A DNA stretch of 64,000 nucleotides, from positions 434,001-498,000 of the forward strand of contig NZ_CP121252.1 of NCBI RefSeq assembly GCF_029637705.1, given 5' to 3'. The notes under the pieces are model-generated. The model saw nothing but the letters and a program-made list of their open reading frames with translations. It searched no databases and was not told the origin of the DNA. This document shows, one piece after another, positions 26,810 to 34,821 of the stretch (its first letter is position 1; each line of letters begins with the position of its first letter). Source of the DNA: Citricoccus muralis. Lineage in GTDB: Bacteria > Actinomycetota > Actinomycetes > Actinomycetales > Micrococcaceae. A program made the position numbers and the translations under genes.

Positions 26810-27463
26810 GTGACGGGCCAGACACTCACCCCCGAGCAGATCGGGATCGGGATGCGCATCAGCATCCACCCCCACACCGATGCCTTCGTGGACGTGATCC
26901 TCGCCGCCCTGGAGGAGACCACGACGGCGGCACGGGAGCGCGGCATCCTCGAGAACCTGGTGATCGAGACCGGGGAGGTCTCTACCTACGTGGGCGTGCG
27001 CTCCGGAGCCGCAGCCCAGCAGCTCGCCGAGTACGCCACCACCCTGATCGCTGCGGCGTCCCGTGCTTCCGGGCGGGCGCATCTGACCAGCCACCTGCTG
27101 CTCTCTCGGGGCTGCCCGGGGGAGGCCGCTTGTGAGCTGGTGCCCGGAGAGATGCCGGCGGAGACGCGCGTCGACCTGGAACTCACCGGACTGCCCGCCG
27201 TCGCAGCCTGGTCGCTGTACCCCCTGGCCGACGACGGTCTGCCGCACATGGAGCCCATCATGGCTGCGATCGAGGCGGCAAAATCCAGCGGCATCGACGT
27301 CGTGAGCGAACACTACGCCACCGTGCTGCGCGGGGACCTAGCCGAGGTGCTGGCGCTGGTGGTCAACGCCTGGGGTCGGGTGGGTGAACAGGTGCCGCAT
27401 GTGGTCAGCCACGTGAGCATTTCGCTGGATTCGCCGAGTGCGGGATGGGCGGGTGCCCGATGA
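26810..27463 (+). CDS. ykoF: YkoF-type thiamine/HMP-binding protein
   Basis: The product of about 217 residues has two similar ferredoxin-like halves, each starting near IGMRISIHPHTDAFVDVILA and DLELTGLPAVAAWSLYPLAD. This is the duplicated YkoF fold that binds thiamine or its pyrimidine precursor HMP. GTG 26810 has GGAAAGG about 9 bases upstream; GTG 26789 would add seven residues. It is the first gene after the TPP riboswitch and overlaps ykoE by ATGA, so it belongs to the riboswitch-controlled operon. It is cytosolic and probably hands substrate to salvage enzymes or aids the transporter. Confidence 0.85.
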   Translation: MTGQTLTPEQIGIGMRISIHPHTDAFVDVILAALEETTTAARERGILENLVIETGEVSTYVGVRSGAAAQQLAEYATTLIAAASRASGRAHLTSHLLLSRGCPGEAACELVPGEMPAETRVDLELTGLPAVAAWSLYPLADDGLPHMEPIMAAIEAAKSSGIDVVSEHYATVLRGDLAEVLALVVNAWGRVGEQVPHVVSHVSISLDSPSAGWAGAR

Positions 27464-28089
27464 GCTCAACACAGCAGAAATCTGTTGGGGCAGGCGCACG
27501 CGTGACCAACCCCTATGACAGCCCGTGGCGCTGGCAGCTCAAAGACCTGGTGATGGTGGTGGTGCTGGGCGTCGTGTTCGGGTTCATCTACTGGGCGCTG
27601 GTCCAGGCCTGGAACGGACTAGCTGTGCTGATGGGTCCCGCCGGTGATCTGGCGGGACACGTGATGCTCGGAACCTGGTTGCTGGTGGCGCCGTTGGCGG
27701 TGGCGATCACGCGCAAGGCCGGATCGGGGATTCTGGCGGAGGTGCTGGCCGCCACCATCGAGTTCGTTTTTCTGGGTTCTCCGGTGGGGCCGATGCTCTT
27801 CATTACCGGTCTGCTGCAGGGGCTGGGTTCGGAGCTGCCGTTTGCCCTCGGCGGCTACCGGCGTTTCGGGATCAGCCGCTACGCGTTCAGCGGGCTCTGC
27901 GGTGCGTTTTTCGTGTTCTGGTTTTCGGCCCTGCGCTCGGGCTGGTTCGGGCAGGACATTCTGCTGCTGCGTCTGGGGATCCAGTGCGCCTCCGGAATTA
28001 TTCTGGGTGGGATTCTGGCCTGGGTGCTGGTGCGCGCGGTGAAAGCGACCGGCGTCGTGGACAACTACGCCATCGGGCGTGCGCGATGA
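27460..28089 (+). CDS. ykoE: ECF transporter S component YkoE (thiamine/HMP)
   Basis: The 209-residue membrane protein has about six hydrophobic segments, starting WQLKDLVMVVVLGVVFGFIYWA, and a conserved family stretch FVFLGSPVGPMLFITGLLQGLG with the ELPFALGGYRRFG loop. YkoE is the substrate-capture subunit of the energy-coupling-factor transporter for thiamine precursors. ATG 27460 overlaps the ykoF stop (ATGA), and its own stop overlaps the ykoD start the same way. The operon order F-E-D-C matches the Bacillus ykoFEDC set. Confidence 0.9.
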   Translation: MSSTQQKSVGAGARVTNPYDSPWRWQLKDLVMVVVLGVVFGFIYWALVQAWNGLAVLMGPAGDLAGHVMLGTWLLVAPLAVAITRKAGSGILAEVLAATIEFVFLGSPVGPMLFITGLLQGLGSELPFALGGYRRFGISRYAFSGLCGAFFVFWFSALRSGWFGQDILLLRLGIQCASGIILGGILAWVLVRAVKATGVVDNYAIGRAR

Positions 28090-29537
28090 CGTCCATGGAG
28101 AATCTGGTCGAGCTGCGCGGATTCACGGCGGTGGATCCGCGCAGCGGCCGGGTGCTGCTGGAGGACATCGACCTCAGTGTGGCGCCGGGCGAGCGGGTGC
28201 TGCTGTTGGGTGCCTCGGGAGCCGGGAAATCCACCCTGTTGGATGCGATCCGCGGGGTGGTGCCGCACTCGGTGCCCCTGGACGTGAGCGGGGAATGCCT
28301 GGTGAACGGGGCGCCGGTGTTGGGCTCCACGGTAGCCGAGTTGACGCGGATGATCGGCACCGTGCCACAGGACCCGCACGCCAGCATCTGCCTGCCGACG
28401 GTGGAGGACGAGATCGCCCTGACCCTGGAGAACCACGGGATGAAGCCCGGACAGATCGGGTGGCGGATTGCGGAGGTGCTGGACGAGGTGGGTGCCGGGC
28501 ACCTGAAGGATCAGCGCACCCGGACGCTCTCGGGTGGGTGGCTTCAGCGGATCGCCACGGTGGCCGCGCTCGCGGCACGACCGCGGCTGGTGTTGGCGGA
28601 CGAGCCGACCTCGATGCTCGACGGTGCCGGGGTGGCCCAGGTGATGGAACTGCTCACCCGGCTGACCGGAGACGACGGCGCCCTGATTCTGGTGGAGCAC
28701 CGACTCAACGAGTTGGCCGAAGAATCGGGCGGGCCGGGACTGCCGCCGCGCACCGTGGTCATGGAAGCCGGACGGATTCTGGCCGATGGCCCCACGGATC
28801 AGCTGTTGCAGGAACACGCAGACCGGTTGGACGCCGGTGGCGTTTGGGTTCCGGGTGCCACGATCGGGACGTTCCCCGAGGCCCAGCCGGCGCCATCGGA
28901 GTTGCTGCGCGCCACCGGGCTGACCGTCAAGCCGGACCCGCATGACCCGGAGATTCTCCCCGTATTCGGGGGACTGGATCTCACCGTGCGGGCGGGGGAG
29001 CGGGTGGTGGTGCGCGGGCCCAACGGCTCTGGTAAAACCACCCTGCTCACCGCGCTCGCGGGCCTGGTTCCGCTACGCCCTGGTCGGGCCGGTGGAAACT
29101 CGGGTGAGCTCACCGGGGTGGTCCCGGTGATGGTGTTTCAAAACCCGGAGCACCAGTTTTTGGCCCATACGGTGCGCGACGAGCTCGGGGACGACGACCA
29201 CGGTGCCGAGCTGGCGCGGCTCTTCGGGCTGGAGCACCTGCTCGAGCTCAGCCCGTTCCGGCTCTCCGGCGGGGAGCAGCGGCGACTCTCGGTGGCTCTG
29301 GGACTGTTGGCGGTGCGCCGTCGTGACGAGCCCACGGTACTTCTGGCCGATGAGCCGACGTTCGGTCTGGACCGGGCGAGCACGGTGGCGGTGATGACCG
29401 AGCTGGCCGCCTACGCGGCTTCAGGCGGCGCCGTCGTGGTGGTGACTCACGACGACGACCTCACTGCGGCCTGGGCCAGCCGAGTGCTGCGCCTCCCTGG
29501 GGTCGACGTCTCGCAGGACACGGGGGTGCGATCATGA
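28086..29537 (+). CDS. ykoD: ECF transporter dual ATPase YkoD
   Basis: The 483-residue protein carries two ABC ATPase domains in one chain. Domain 1 has Walker A GASGAGKST (about residue 40), signature LSGGWLQRI and Walker B LVLADEPTSML. Domain 2 has Walker A GPNGSGKTT, signature LSGGEQRRLS and Walker B VLLADEPTFGLD. The fused A/A' arrangement is usual for YkoD. It powers uptake of thiamine or HMP through YkoE and YkoC at the membrane. ATG 28086 overlaps the ykoE stop; the longer frame from 27984 lies within ykoE and is not used. Confidence 0.93.
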   Translation: MTSMENLVELRGFTAVDPRSGRVLLEDIDLSVAPGERVLLLGASGAGKSTLLDAIRGVVPHSVPLDVSGECLVNGAPVLGSTVAELTRMIGTVPQDPHASICLPTVEDEIALTLENHGMKPGQIGWRIAEVLDEVGAGHLKDQRTRTLSGGWLQRIATVAALAARPRLVLADEPTSMLDGAGVAQVMELLTRLTGDDGALILVEHRLNELAEESGGPGLPPRTVVMEAGRILADGPTDQLLQEHADRLDAGGVWVPGATIGTFPEAQPAPSELLRATGLTVKPDPHDPEILPVFGGLDLTVRAGERVVVRGPNGSGKTTLLTALAGLVPLRPGRAGGNSGELTGVVPVMVFQNPEHQFLAHTVRDELGDDDHGAELARLFGLEHLLELSPFRLSGGEQRRLSVALGLLAVRRRDEPTVLLADEPTFGLDRASTVAVMTELAAYAASGGAVVVVTHDDDLTAAWASRVLRLPGVDVSQDTGVRS

Positions 29538-30298
29538 CGCAGCAACAACAGACGGTGAAGCGGTTGCGCATTGTGCACCCTTCCACCCTGGTGAAACCGG
29601 GAGTGCTCACACGGTGGAACCCGTCGGTGAAACTCGTGACCCTGTTCGTGGCGTCGCTGGCGCTGCTGATGGTGTGGGACCCGTGGCGACCAGCAGCGCT
29701 CTGGCTGGGGCTGGTGGCGGTAGCGCTCACCCTCGGCAAGGTGCCATGGCGCTGGCTGGCGCTGGCGCACGTCCCGTTTATTGCCTTCGCGCTGGGTTTG
29801 TTTCTGGTGAATGTATTCACCCGCGACAACGGGGTGCTCATCGGGTTGGCGTTGGCCGGCCGCACCTTGGCAATCGGGGTGGCCTCAATCCTGTTCCTGT
29901 GTAGCACGGCCCCGGTGGAGCTGATGCGTTCGCTGAACCAGAATCTACGACTACCCGCGCCCATCACCTTCGCCGTGCTGGCCGGGTATCAGCTACTGCT
30001 GGATCTGCCGCGGGAATGGCAGACCATCCGGGCTGCGCAGCTGATGCGCAGTGGCACCGGGGTGCAGTTGAGCGACGGACGCGCGCCGAAACTGCGGGTC
30101 CGAGAGGCAGGCCGATTGGCGTTTACCGTGCTGATCGTGGCGTTGCGGCGCTCGGAACGGATTGCCACCTCGCTGGAGAGCCGTGGGTTCGGGTTGAAAC
30201 CGCGCACCGTCTACCGTCCCGTGCGGCTGCGGGCGGTCGACGTCGTCGCCGGAGTCGTGGTCAGCCTTGCCGCGGTGGCCTACTGCTGGCCGTGGTGA
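29534..30298 (+). CDS. ykoC: ECF transporter transmembrane (T) component YkoC
   Basis: The 254-residue membrane protein is the EcfT-type coupling subunit. It has helices around residues 32-120 and 235-253, and two cytoplasmic coupling segments, the second at AAQLMRSGTG and ALRRSERIATSLESRGFG (the ARG-like motifs touching the ATPases). ATG 29534 overlaps the ykoD stop by ATGA. It is the last gene of the TPP-riboswitch operon and is convergent with, and overlaps by 38 bases, the alkyltransferase-like gene. Confidence 0.9.
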   Translation: MTQQQQTVKRLRIVHPSTLVKPGVLTRWNPSVKLVTLFVASLALLMVWDPWRPAALWLGLVAVALTLGKVPWRWLALAHVPFIAFALGLFLVNVFTRDNGVLIGLALAGRTLAIGVASILFLCSTAPVELMRSLNQNLRLPAPITFAVLAGYQLLLDLPREWQTIRAAQLMRSGTGVQLSDGRAPKLRVREAGRLAFTVLIVALRRSERIATSLESRGFGLKPRTVYRPVRLRAVDVVAGVVVSLAAVAYCWPW

Positions 30299-30641
30299 CG
30301 TCGAGTTCAGGGAACCACACGGCCCGACGAACCCGCACGCGTTGTCCATCGGTGGTGAGCGGGCACTTTTCATCGCGCAGCAGTGCGAGGGCGGTCTCGC
30401 GGTGGTGCTGCGGCGGGGAGCCGGCGGCGTTGACGACGCGCCACCATGGCACGGTCGCGCCCGAGGAATCGACGCCCGGACCTCGAGCGAGAACGTGTCC
30501 GACCTGGCGCGGCCCACCGCGGTGGAGAGTCTCGGCGACGATTTCAGCGATCAACCCGTAGGTCATCACACGCCCTTTGGGGATCTGCGCCACCAGGTCC
30601 AACACCGCTGTGGTGTACTCTTCGGACGGTTCTCGTGCCAT
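30261..30641 (-). CDS. alkyltransferase-like protein (ATL, MGMT fold)
   Basis: The 126-residue protein is the DNA-binding domain of O6-alkylguanine transferases. It has IPKGRVMTYGLIAEI (the winged helix and Tyr flipping region) and the active-site loop PWWRVVNAAG. The alkyl-accepting Cys of PCHRV is replaced by Trp, as in ATL proteins, and the following His is also Trp. ATLs bind O6-alkylguanine without repairing it and recruit nucleotide-excision repair. Its 3' end overlaps the ykoC end on the other strand. Confidence 0.85.
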   Translation of the reverse strand: MAREPSEEYTTAVLDLVAQIPKGRVMTYGLIAEIVAETLHRGGPRQVGHVLARGPGVDSSGATVPWWRVVNAAGSPPQHHRETALALLRDEKCPLTTDGQRVRVRRAVWFPELDVTTASSRPPRQG

Positions 30642-30740
30642 CGGACCACCTTATCGTCACGCCGGTGAGTCACCGCAGAAGAGAATTCGAGCGACGGATA
30701 CCTCGCCGGGGGCGGGTTCTCGTCGTCGAGCGTGAGTCGT

Positions 30741-31535
30741 CTACATGGTGAACCCGATGATGAGCAGCGGGGCGATGATGACGACGGCGAAAACGATCAC
30801 CGCGATCCGTCCCTTGCGCGAGCCCACGTTCACCGTGGTTCCGATGCCGTAGCCCTCACGTTTCGGCACCATCATCGCCGGATTGCTCGGGTCGTTGTAC
30901 AGTCCCGACGGCAGCCACAGCGCATCCTCGGCAGCCTCCTCCTCCGTGGGGTGGATCCCCAGCTGCTCCGCGGTGCGATCCGCCCAGCGCAGGTGTGACC
31001 GAAACACCGGGGATAGGATGACGAATATCGCCACCACCAGGGCCACGACCAGCAACATGGTGACGGGAGCCGACCATGTTCCGTCCGAGGCTGCGAGACG
31101 CCACGACTGTGCGTTGAAGCCCACCATCATCAGGGTGATCAGCGCGGTCACCCATCCCAGATATTCGGTGATGCCACGGTGGCCCGCGGTCAACCGGAGA
31201 AGTTCCCACGCGGAGAGATCGGGGGAGCCCGGGCTCATCATCGGGGCCATCGCGCCGAGAGCGGCCATCAGGATGAACAGCCCGGAGGCGATGATCGCCG
31301 TGGTGAACACCGAGCCGAAGCTCTTCTCGGTCCAGCCGCGCACCTCGCCATCGGGTCCCCACCCGGTGGGCATCAACTCGGGCAGCTGGTCATAAATCAC
31401 CGCGCCCCACACGAAAACGGCGCCGAGCATCACCAGGGTCACCACATAGGGGAGCCATAGCCGGGCCCGCCCGTGTCGTGCCGCCACGGCAACGCGGTAA
31501 TGGTCGGAATTCGGCTCGTAATCCTCAGCTCTCAT
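30741..31535 (-). CDS. DUF1648/DUF5808 membrane protein
   Basis: The 264-residue protein has four hydrophobic segments. After the first there is a DUF1648-type loop, YDQLPELMPTGWGPDGEVRG, and near the end a DUF5808-type segment, DALWLPSGLYNDPSNPAMMV, followed by GYGIGTTVNVG and a last helix. SdpI-like proteins with DUF1648 sometimes act in immunity to peptides, but the role here is unknown. ATG 31535 is preceded by GGTGGGG; a GTG at 31541 is also possible. It is read in the same direction as the PIG-L gene 29 bases upstream. Confidence 0.75.
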   Translation of the reverse strand: MRAEDYEPNSDHYRVAVAARHGRARLWLPYVVTLVMLGAVFVWGAVIYDQLPELMPTGWGPDGEVRGWTEKSFGSVFTTAIIASGLFILMAALGAMAPMMSPGSPDLSAWELLRLTAGHRGITEYLGWVTALITLMMVGFNAQSWRLAASDGTWSAPVTMLLVVALVVAIFVILSPVFRSHLRWADRTAEQLGIHPTEEEAAEDALWLPSGLYNDPSNPAMMVPKREGYGIGTTVNVGSRKGRIAVIVFAVVIIAPLLIIGFTM

Positions 31536-31564
31536 CCCCACCAGCTTAGGCCCCGGCCCCTGGA

Positions 31565-32323
31565 CTACATCGGATAGCAGCGGAAGACGACCGCGTGCAC
31601 CGGGGACCCGGTGCGCGCGGTCGCGTCGTCGTCGAGCGTGAATTCTGTGAGCATGGCGCGTGGATCCGGGTGATCGGGCAGGGCATTAAGGTAGCCGCGG
31701 TGGGCCTCCAAGGAGCGGATGCTGCGCTCCAGGGGCTCGCCGGTGACCTCCACCCGGTGGGTGGGGTGCTCGGCTCCGAAGACCAGCAGTGACCCGACGT
31801 GCCAGGCGGGAAGGTGCTGTTCTTCCGCCAGGTCGCGGAACACCCAGGGGTTGTCGGCGTCGCGCAAGGCATCGAGCACGCTGATCCCGGCCGCGCGATG
31901 ATCCGCCTGATTGAGTCCCCACGCGACTTCTTCCGCCCAGCCCATGGTCACGAGAACGGTGGGTCGTAGCTCGCGAATCGTGGCGGCAATGGCGCGGCGC
32001 AACTCCAGGGTGGGTTCGAGCATGCCGTCCGGAAAGTCGAGGATGCGCAGATCCTCGACGCCGACTTCCGCACAGGCGCGGCGCTGCTCCTCGGCGCGCA
32101 TCGGTCCGGTCTGTTCCGGAGGCAGGTTACGGATGCCGGCTTCACCGGAAGTGAGCAACAGGTAGCTGACCGGGATCTCGGCCGCGGTCCACCGGGCCAC
32201 GGCAGCTGAGGTGCCGTACTCCATATCGTCCGGATGCGCGACGATGCACAGCACCCGGTCCTCGGTGGACAGCTCCAGGTCCACTAATGGTTGTGGAGAT
32301 ACCGTGCCAGCTGAGTCACTCAT
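31565..32323 (-). CDS. PIG-L family deacetylase
   Basis: The 252-residue enzyme has the metal-binding start of the family, LCIVAHPDDMEYGTSAA (AHPDD with His and Asp ligands), and the later histidine ligand in NQADHRAAG. PIG-L enzymes remove N-acetyl from sugars, as MshB and Mca do in mycothiol metabolism; this could act on such a substrate. The C-terminus ends in VFRCYPM. It lies 29 bases upstream of the DUF1648 gene and 26 bases after the ABC exporter gene in the same direction, so the three may be co-transcribed. Confidence 0.85.
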   Translation of the reverse strand: MSDSAGTVSPQPLVDLELSTEDRVLCIVAHPDDMEYGTSAAVARWTAAEIPVSYLLLTSGEAGIRNLPPEQTGPMRAEEQRRACAEVGVEDLRILDFPDGMLEPTLELRRAIAATIRELRPTVLVTMGWAEEVAWGLNQADHRAAGISVLDALRDADNPWVFRDLAEEQHLPAWHVGSLLVFGAEHPTHRVEVTGEPLERSIRSLEAHRGYLNALPDHPDPRAMLTEFTLDDDATARTGSPVHAVVFRCYPM

Positions 32324-32349
32324 GCTGAGACCCTAGCAACCCGGCCCGG

Positions 32350-34185
32350 TCAGGACACCAGCTCGTCGTCGACGGCGGTGCTATGTGCGGCCAGGGCGGC
32401 GAAGGCCCCGTCACGCTGCAACAGCTCGGCCGGGGCACCCGACTCGATGATCCGCCCGGCGTCGAGCACCACCACCCGGTCGGCGGTCATCACCGTGTCC
32501 AGGCGGTGGGCGATCATCAGGGTGGTGCGGTGCTCGGCCAGCCGGTCCAGCGCCGCCTGCACGTGGGCCTCCGTGGTGTTGTCCAGGGCGGACGTGGCCT
32601 CGTCGAGCACCAGGATCGGCGGGTTGCGCAGGATCGTGCGGGCAATGGCCAGGCGCTGCTGCTCGCCTCCGGAGAACCGGTAGCCGCGCGCGCCCACCAC
32701 GGTGTCGAGCCCCTCGGGCAGGGCGCGGATGGTCTCGGCCAGTGCGGCATGGTCCAGTGCCGCCCACACCTCGGCGTCCGTGGCGTCAGGCTGGGCCAGC
32801 AGCAGGTTCTCGCGGACACTCGCGTGGATCAGGTAGGTCTCCTGCGAGACCACCCCCACCAGCTGGGCCAGGGAGTCTGGAGCCAGGTCGCTCACGGAGA
32901 CGCCGTCGATCGTTACTGCTCCCGACTGCGGTGCGTAGAGCCGAGGCAGCAGGGCGGCCAGAGTGGATTTTCCGGAACCCGTGGCACCGACGACGGCAAC
33001 GGTCTGTCCCGCCGGCAGACTCAGGTTGATCCGATCCAGCACCGGGGTGGAATCGTACGCAAAGGTGACGTCGCGGAAGTCGACGTCGCCGCGCAGTGTC
33101 TCGGCGTCGAGCTCCACCGGCCGCTCCGGCGGGGTCAGCTCCGGGACCAGGTCGAGGTATTCGAAGATCCGGGAGAAGAACGCCATGGCCGAGACCCACT
33201 GCACCCCGATGTTCAGCAGGCCCATCATCGGGCGGAACACCTGGGCCTGCAGGGCGGTGAACGCCACCACGGTGCCGATGGTCATGCCGGCCGAGGTGAC
33301 CGGCAACCCGGCCGCCACGTAGATCACTGCAGGAATGGCCGCGAACACGATCTGCATGGTGGCCATCCGCCACCGCCCTGCCAGTTGACTGCGCACCTCC
33401 AGGCCGATCAGCCGCTGGGACGTCTCGGTGAACCGGGCCGCATCGCGGTCGGTGGTGCCCAGGGTTTTGGCCAGCCGGGCCCCGGAGACGCTGAGCCCCT
33501 CCTCGACTTGGGTGTGCAGGGCGGCCAGGGCCTTCTGGCGCTCATCGGTGATGGATCGGCGCAGCAGCGCGACCTGGCGTGAGAGCAGCACCGCCGGTGG
33601 CAGCACCACCAGGGAGATCAGTGTGAGGGTGGGGGAGAGGGCGAACATCGCGATGAAGGTGGCTACCGCCGTCGTCAGGTTGGTGGCCACGCCCGTCGCA
33701 GTGGAGGTGACCACCGACTGCATCCCGGCGATGTCGTTCATCAGCCGGGATTGCACCTCGCCGGAGCGGGTGCGGGTGAAGAATCCCAGCGACTGCGCCT
33801 GCAGGTGGGTGAAGAGCTTCGTTCGCAGCGTGTGCATCACCCGCTGACCCATCTGTGTGGACATCCAGGTCTGAATGACGCCGATGACGGCGGTCACCGC
33901 CGCCACAGCGATCATGGCCCCGGCCAGCCACAGCAGCAGCGGCACATCCTGGTTGGGCAGGGCGTCGTCAATGACGCCGCGCAACAAGAATGGCTGGGCG
34001 ATGGTGATGACAGAAGACATGGTAATCAATGCGACGACGACAGCGATGGTGCCGCGGTGCGGGGAGAAGAGGCCGGCGATGCGCCGCAGGGAGACGGGAT
34101 ACTGCTTCAGTTGCTTCCGGTCATCAGGGTTGATTTTGGCCGGGCCGCGCGCAGGGCCTCCGGCAGGGGGTGAAGGAAAGGCCAT
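32350..34185 (-). CDS. ABC exporter, fused membrane and ATPase domains
   Basis: The 611-residue protein has an N-terminal six-helix exporter domain (about residues 30-340) and a C-terminal ATPase. The ATPase has Walker A GATGSGKST, signature FSGGEQQRLA, Walker B ILVLDEATSALD and switch His in MIAHRLDTV. It should function as a homodimer or with a missing partner, exporting a lipid, drug or peptide. It is divergent from the MarR gene across an 81-base gap that contains an inverted repeat, so MarR control of this exporter is likely. PIG-L follows it closely. Confidence 0.92.
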   Translation of the reverse strand: MAFPSPPAGGPARGPAKINPDDRKQLKQYPVSLRRIAGLFSPHRGTIAVVVALITMSSVITIAQPFLLRGVIDDALPNQDVPLLLWLAGAMIAVAAVTAVIGVIQTWMSTQMGQRVMHTLRTKLFTHLQAQSLGFFTRTRSGEVQSRLMNDIAGMQSVVTSTATGVATNLTTAVATFIAMFALSPTLTLISLVVLPPAVLLSRQVALLRRSITDERQKALAALHTQVEEGLSVSGARLAKTLGTTDRDAARFTETSQRLIGLEVRSQLAGRWRMATMQIVFAAIPAVIYVAAGLPVTSAGMTIGTVVAFTALQAQVFRPMMGLLNIGVQWVSAMAFFSRIFEYLDLVPELTPPERPVELDAETLRGDVDFRDVTFAYDSTPVLDRINLSLPAGQTVAVVGATGSGKSTLAALLPRLYAPQSGAVTIDGVSVSDLAPDSLAQLVGVVSQETYLIHASVRENLLLAQPDATDAEVWAALDHAALAETIRALPEGLDTVVGARGYRFSGGEQQRLAIARTILRNPPILVLDEATSALDNTTEAHVQAALDRLAEHRTTLMIAHRLDTVMTADRVVVLDAGRIIESGAPAELLQRDGAFAALAAHSTAVDDELVS

Positions 34186-34214
34186 GATGACTCCTTTCGC
34201 AATCCAACATTGCT

Positions 34215-34238
34215 GAGGTTACCTCATAAAGAGGTTAC
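34215..34238. promoter_or_regulatory. candidate MarR operator
   Basis: The gap between the ABC exporter and the divergent marR-type gene contains GTTACCTC-ATAAA-GAGGTTAC (34218-34225 and 34231-34238, one mismatch), overlapping GAGGTTACCTC. The size and symmetry suit a MarR-family dimer. Binding is inferred from position only. Confidence 0.45.
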
Positions 34239-34266
34239 TGCGCAAAACTCGGGCTAGACTGAGGGC

Positions 34267-34821
34267 ATGTCTGACGTTTCCCCGCTCCCCGAATTAGCGG
34301 ACCAACTGCATGCGATCAACCATCGCCTGCGTCGTCGGTGGACCGCCGAGCTGGCCCCCTACGATCTGAGTCCGCACCAGTTCCGTGCCCTGGTCGCCGT
34401 GGTGCGCTCGGGTCGCCATGCGGTGGACGTCGTCGATGCTGCGGGGCACGACCGCGACACGCACCCGGAGGGGATGCGGCTAAATGAGGTGGCGGAGCGA
34501 CTGCGCATTGCGCCGCGGTCGGCGACCGAGGTGGTGGACCTGTTAGAGGCCAAAGGCCTGGTGCAACGCGGGACTGACCCGCGGGACCGGCGGGCCACCC
34601 GGGTTACCGCCACGGAGAAGGGGCACGAACTCTACGTCGAGGTCCGCGGCCAGAGACAACAACAGGCGGAGGAGTTCTTCGCGGTGCTCGACGACTCCGA
34701 GCGCGCGGAACTCTCCCGCCTGCTGTCGGTGGTGTTGGACGCGAATCCGCGTCCGGATCAGTGCGTTTCCGTGGCCTCTTCGGCCTCCGCCAGGTCGTCG
34801 GCCTCTGCGGCCGGGGCCTGA
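34267..34821 (+). CDS. MarR-family transcriptional regulator
   Basis: The 184-residue protein has the MarR winged helix: LNEVAERLRIAPRSATEVVD (helices 3-4), then LEAKGLVQRGTDPRDRRATR (wing, with the conserved D-x-R-DRR). The wing and C-terminal dimer helices follow. An unusual insert of about 20 residues between helix 2 and helix 3 (RHAVDVVDAAGHDRDTHPEG) and a Ser/Ala-rich tail lengthen it. It is divergent from the ABC exporter, its probable target. The last 64 bases overlap the end of the convergent efflux gene, which may also be affected. Confidence 0.88.
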   Translation: MSDVSPLPELADQLHAINHRLRRRWTAELAPYDLSPHQFRALVAVVRSGRHAVDVVDAAGHDRDTHPEGMRLNEVAERLRIAPRSATEVVDLLEAKGLVQRGTDPRDRRATRVTATEKGHELYVEVRGQRQQQAEEFFAVLDDSERAELSRLLSVVLDANPRPDQCVSVASSASARSSASAAGA

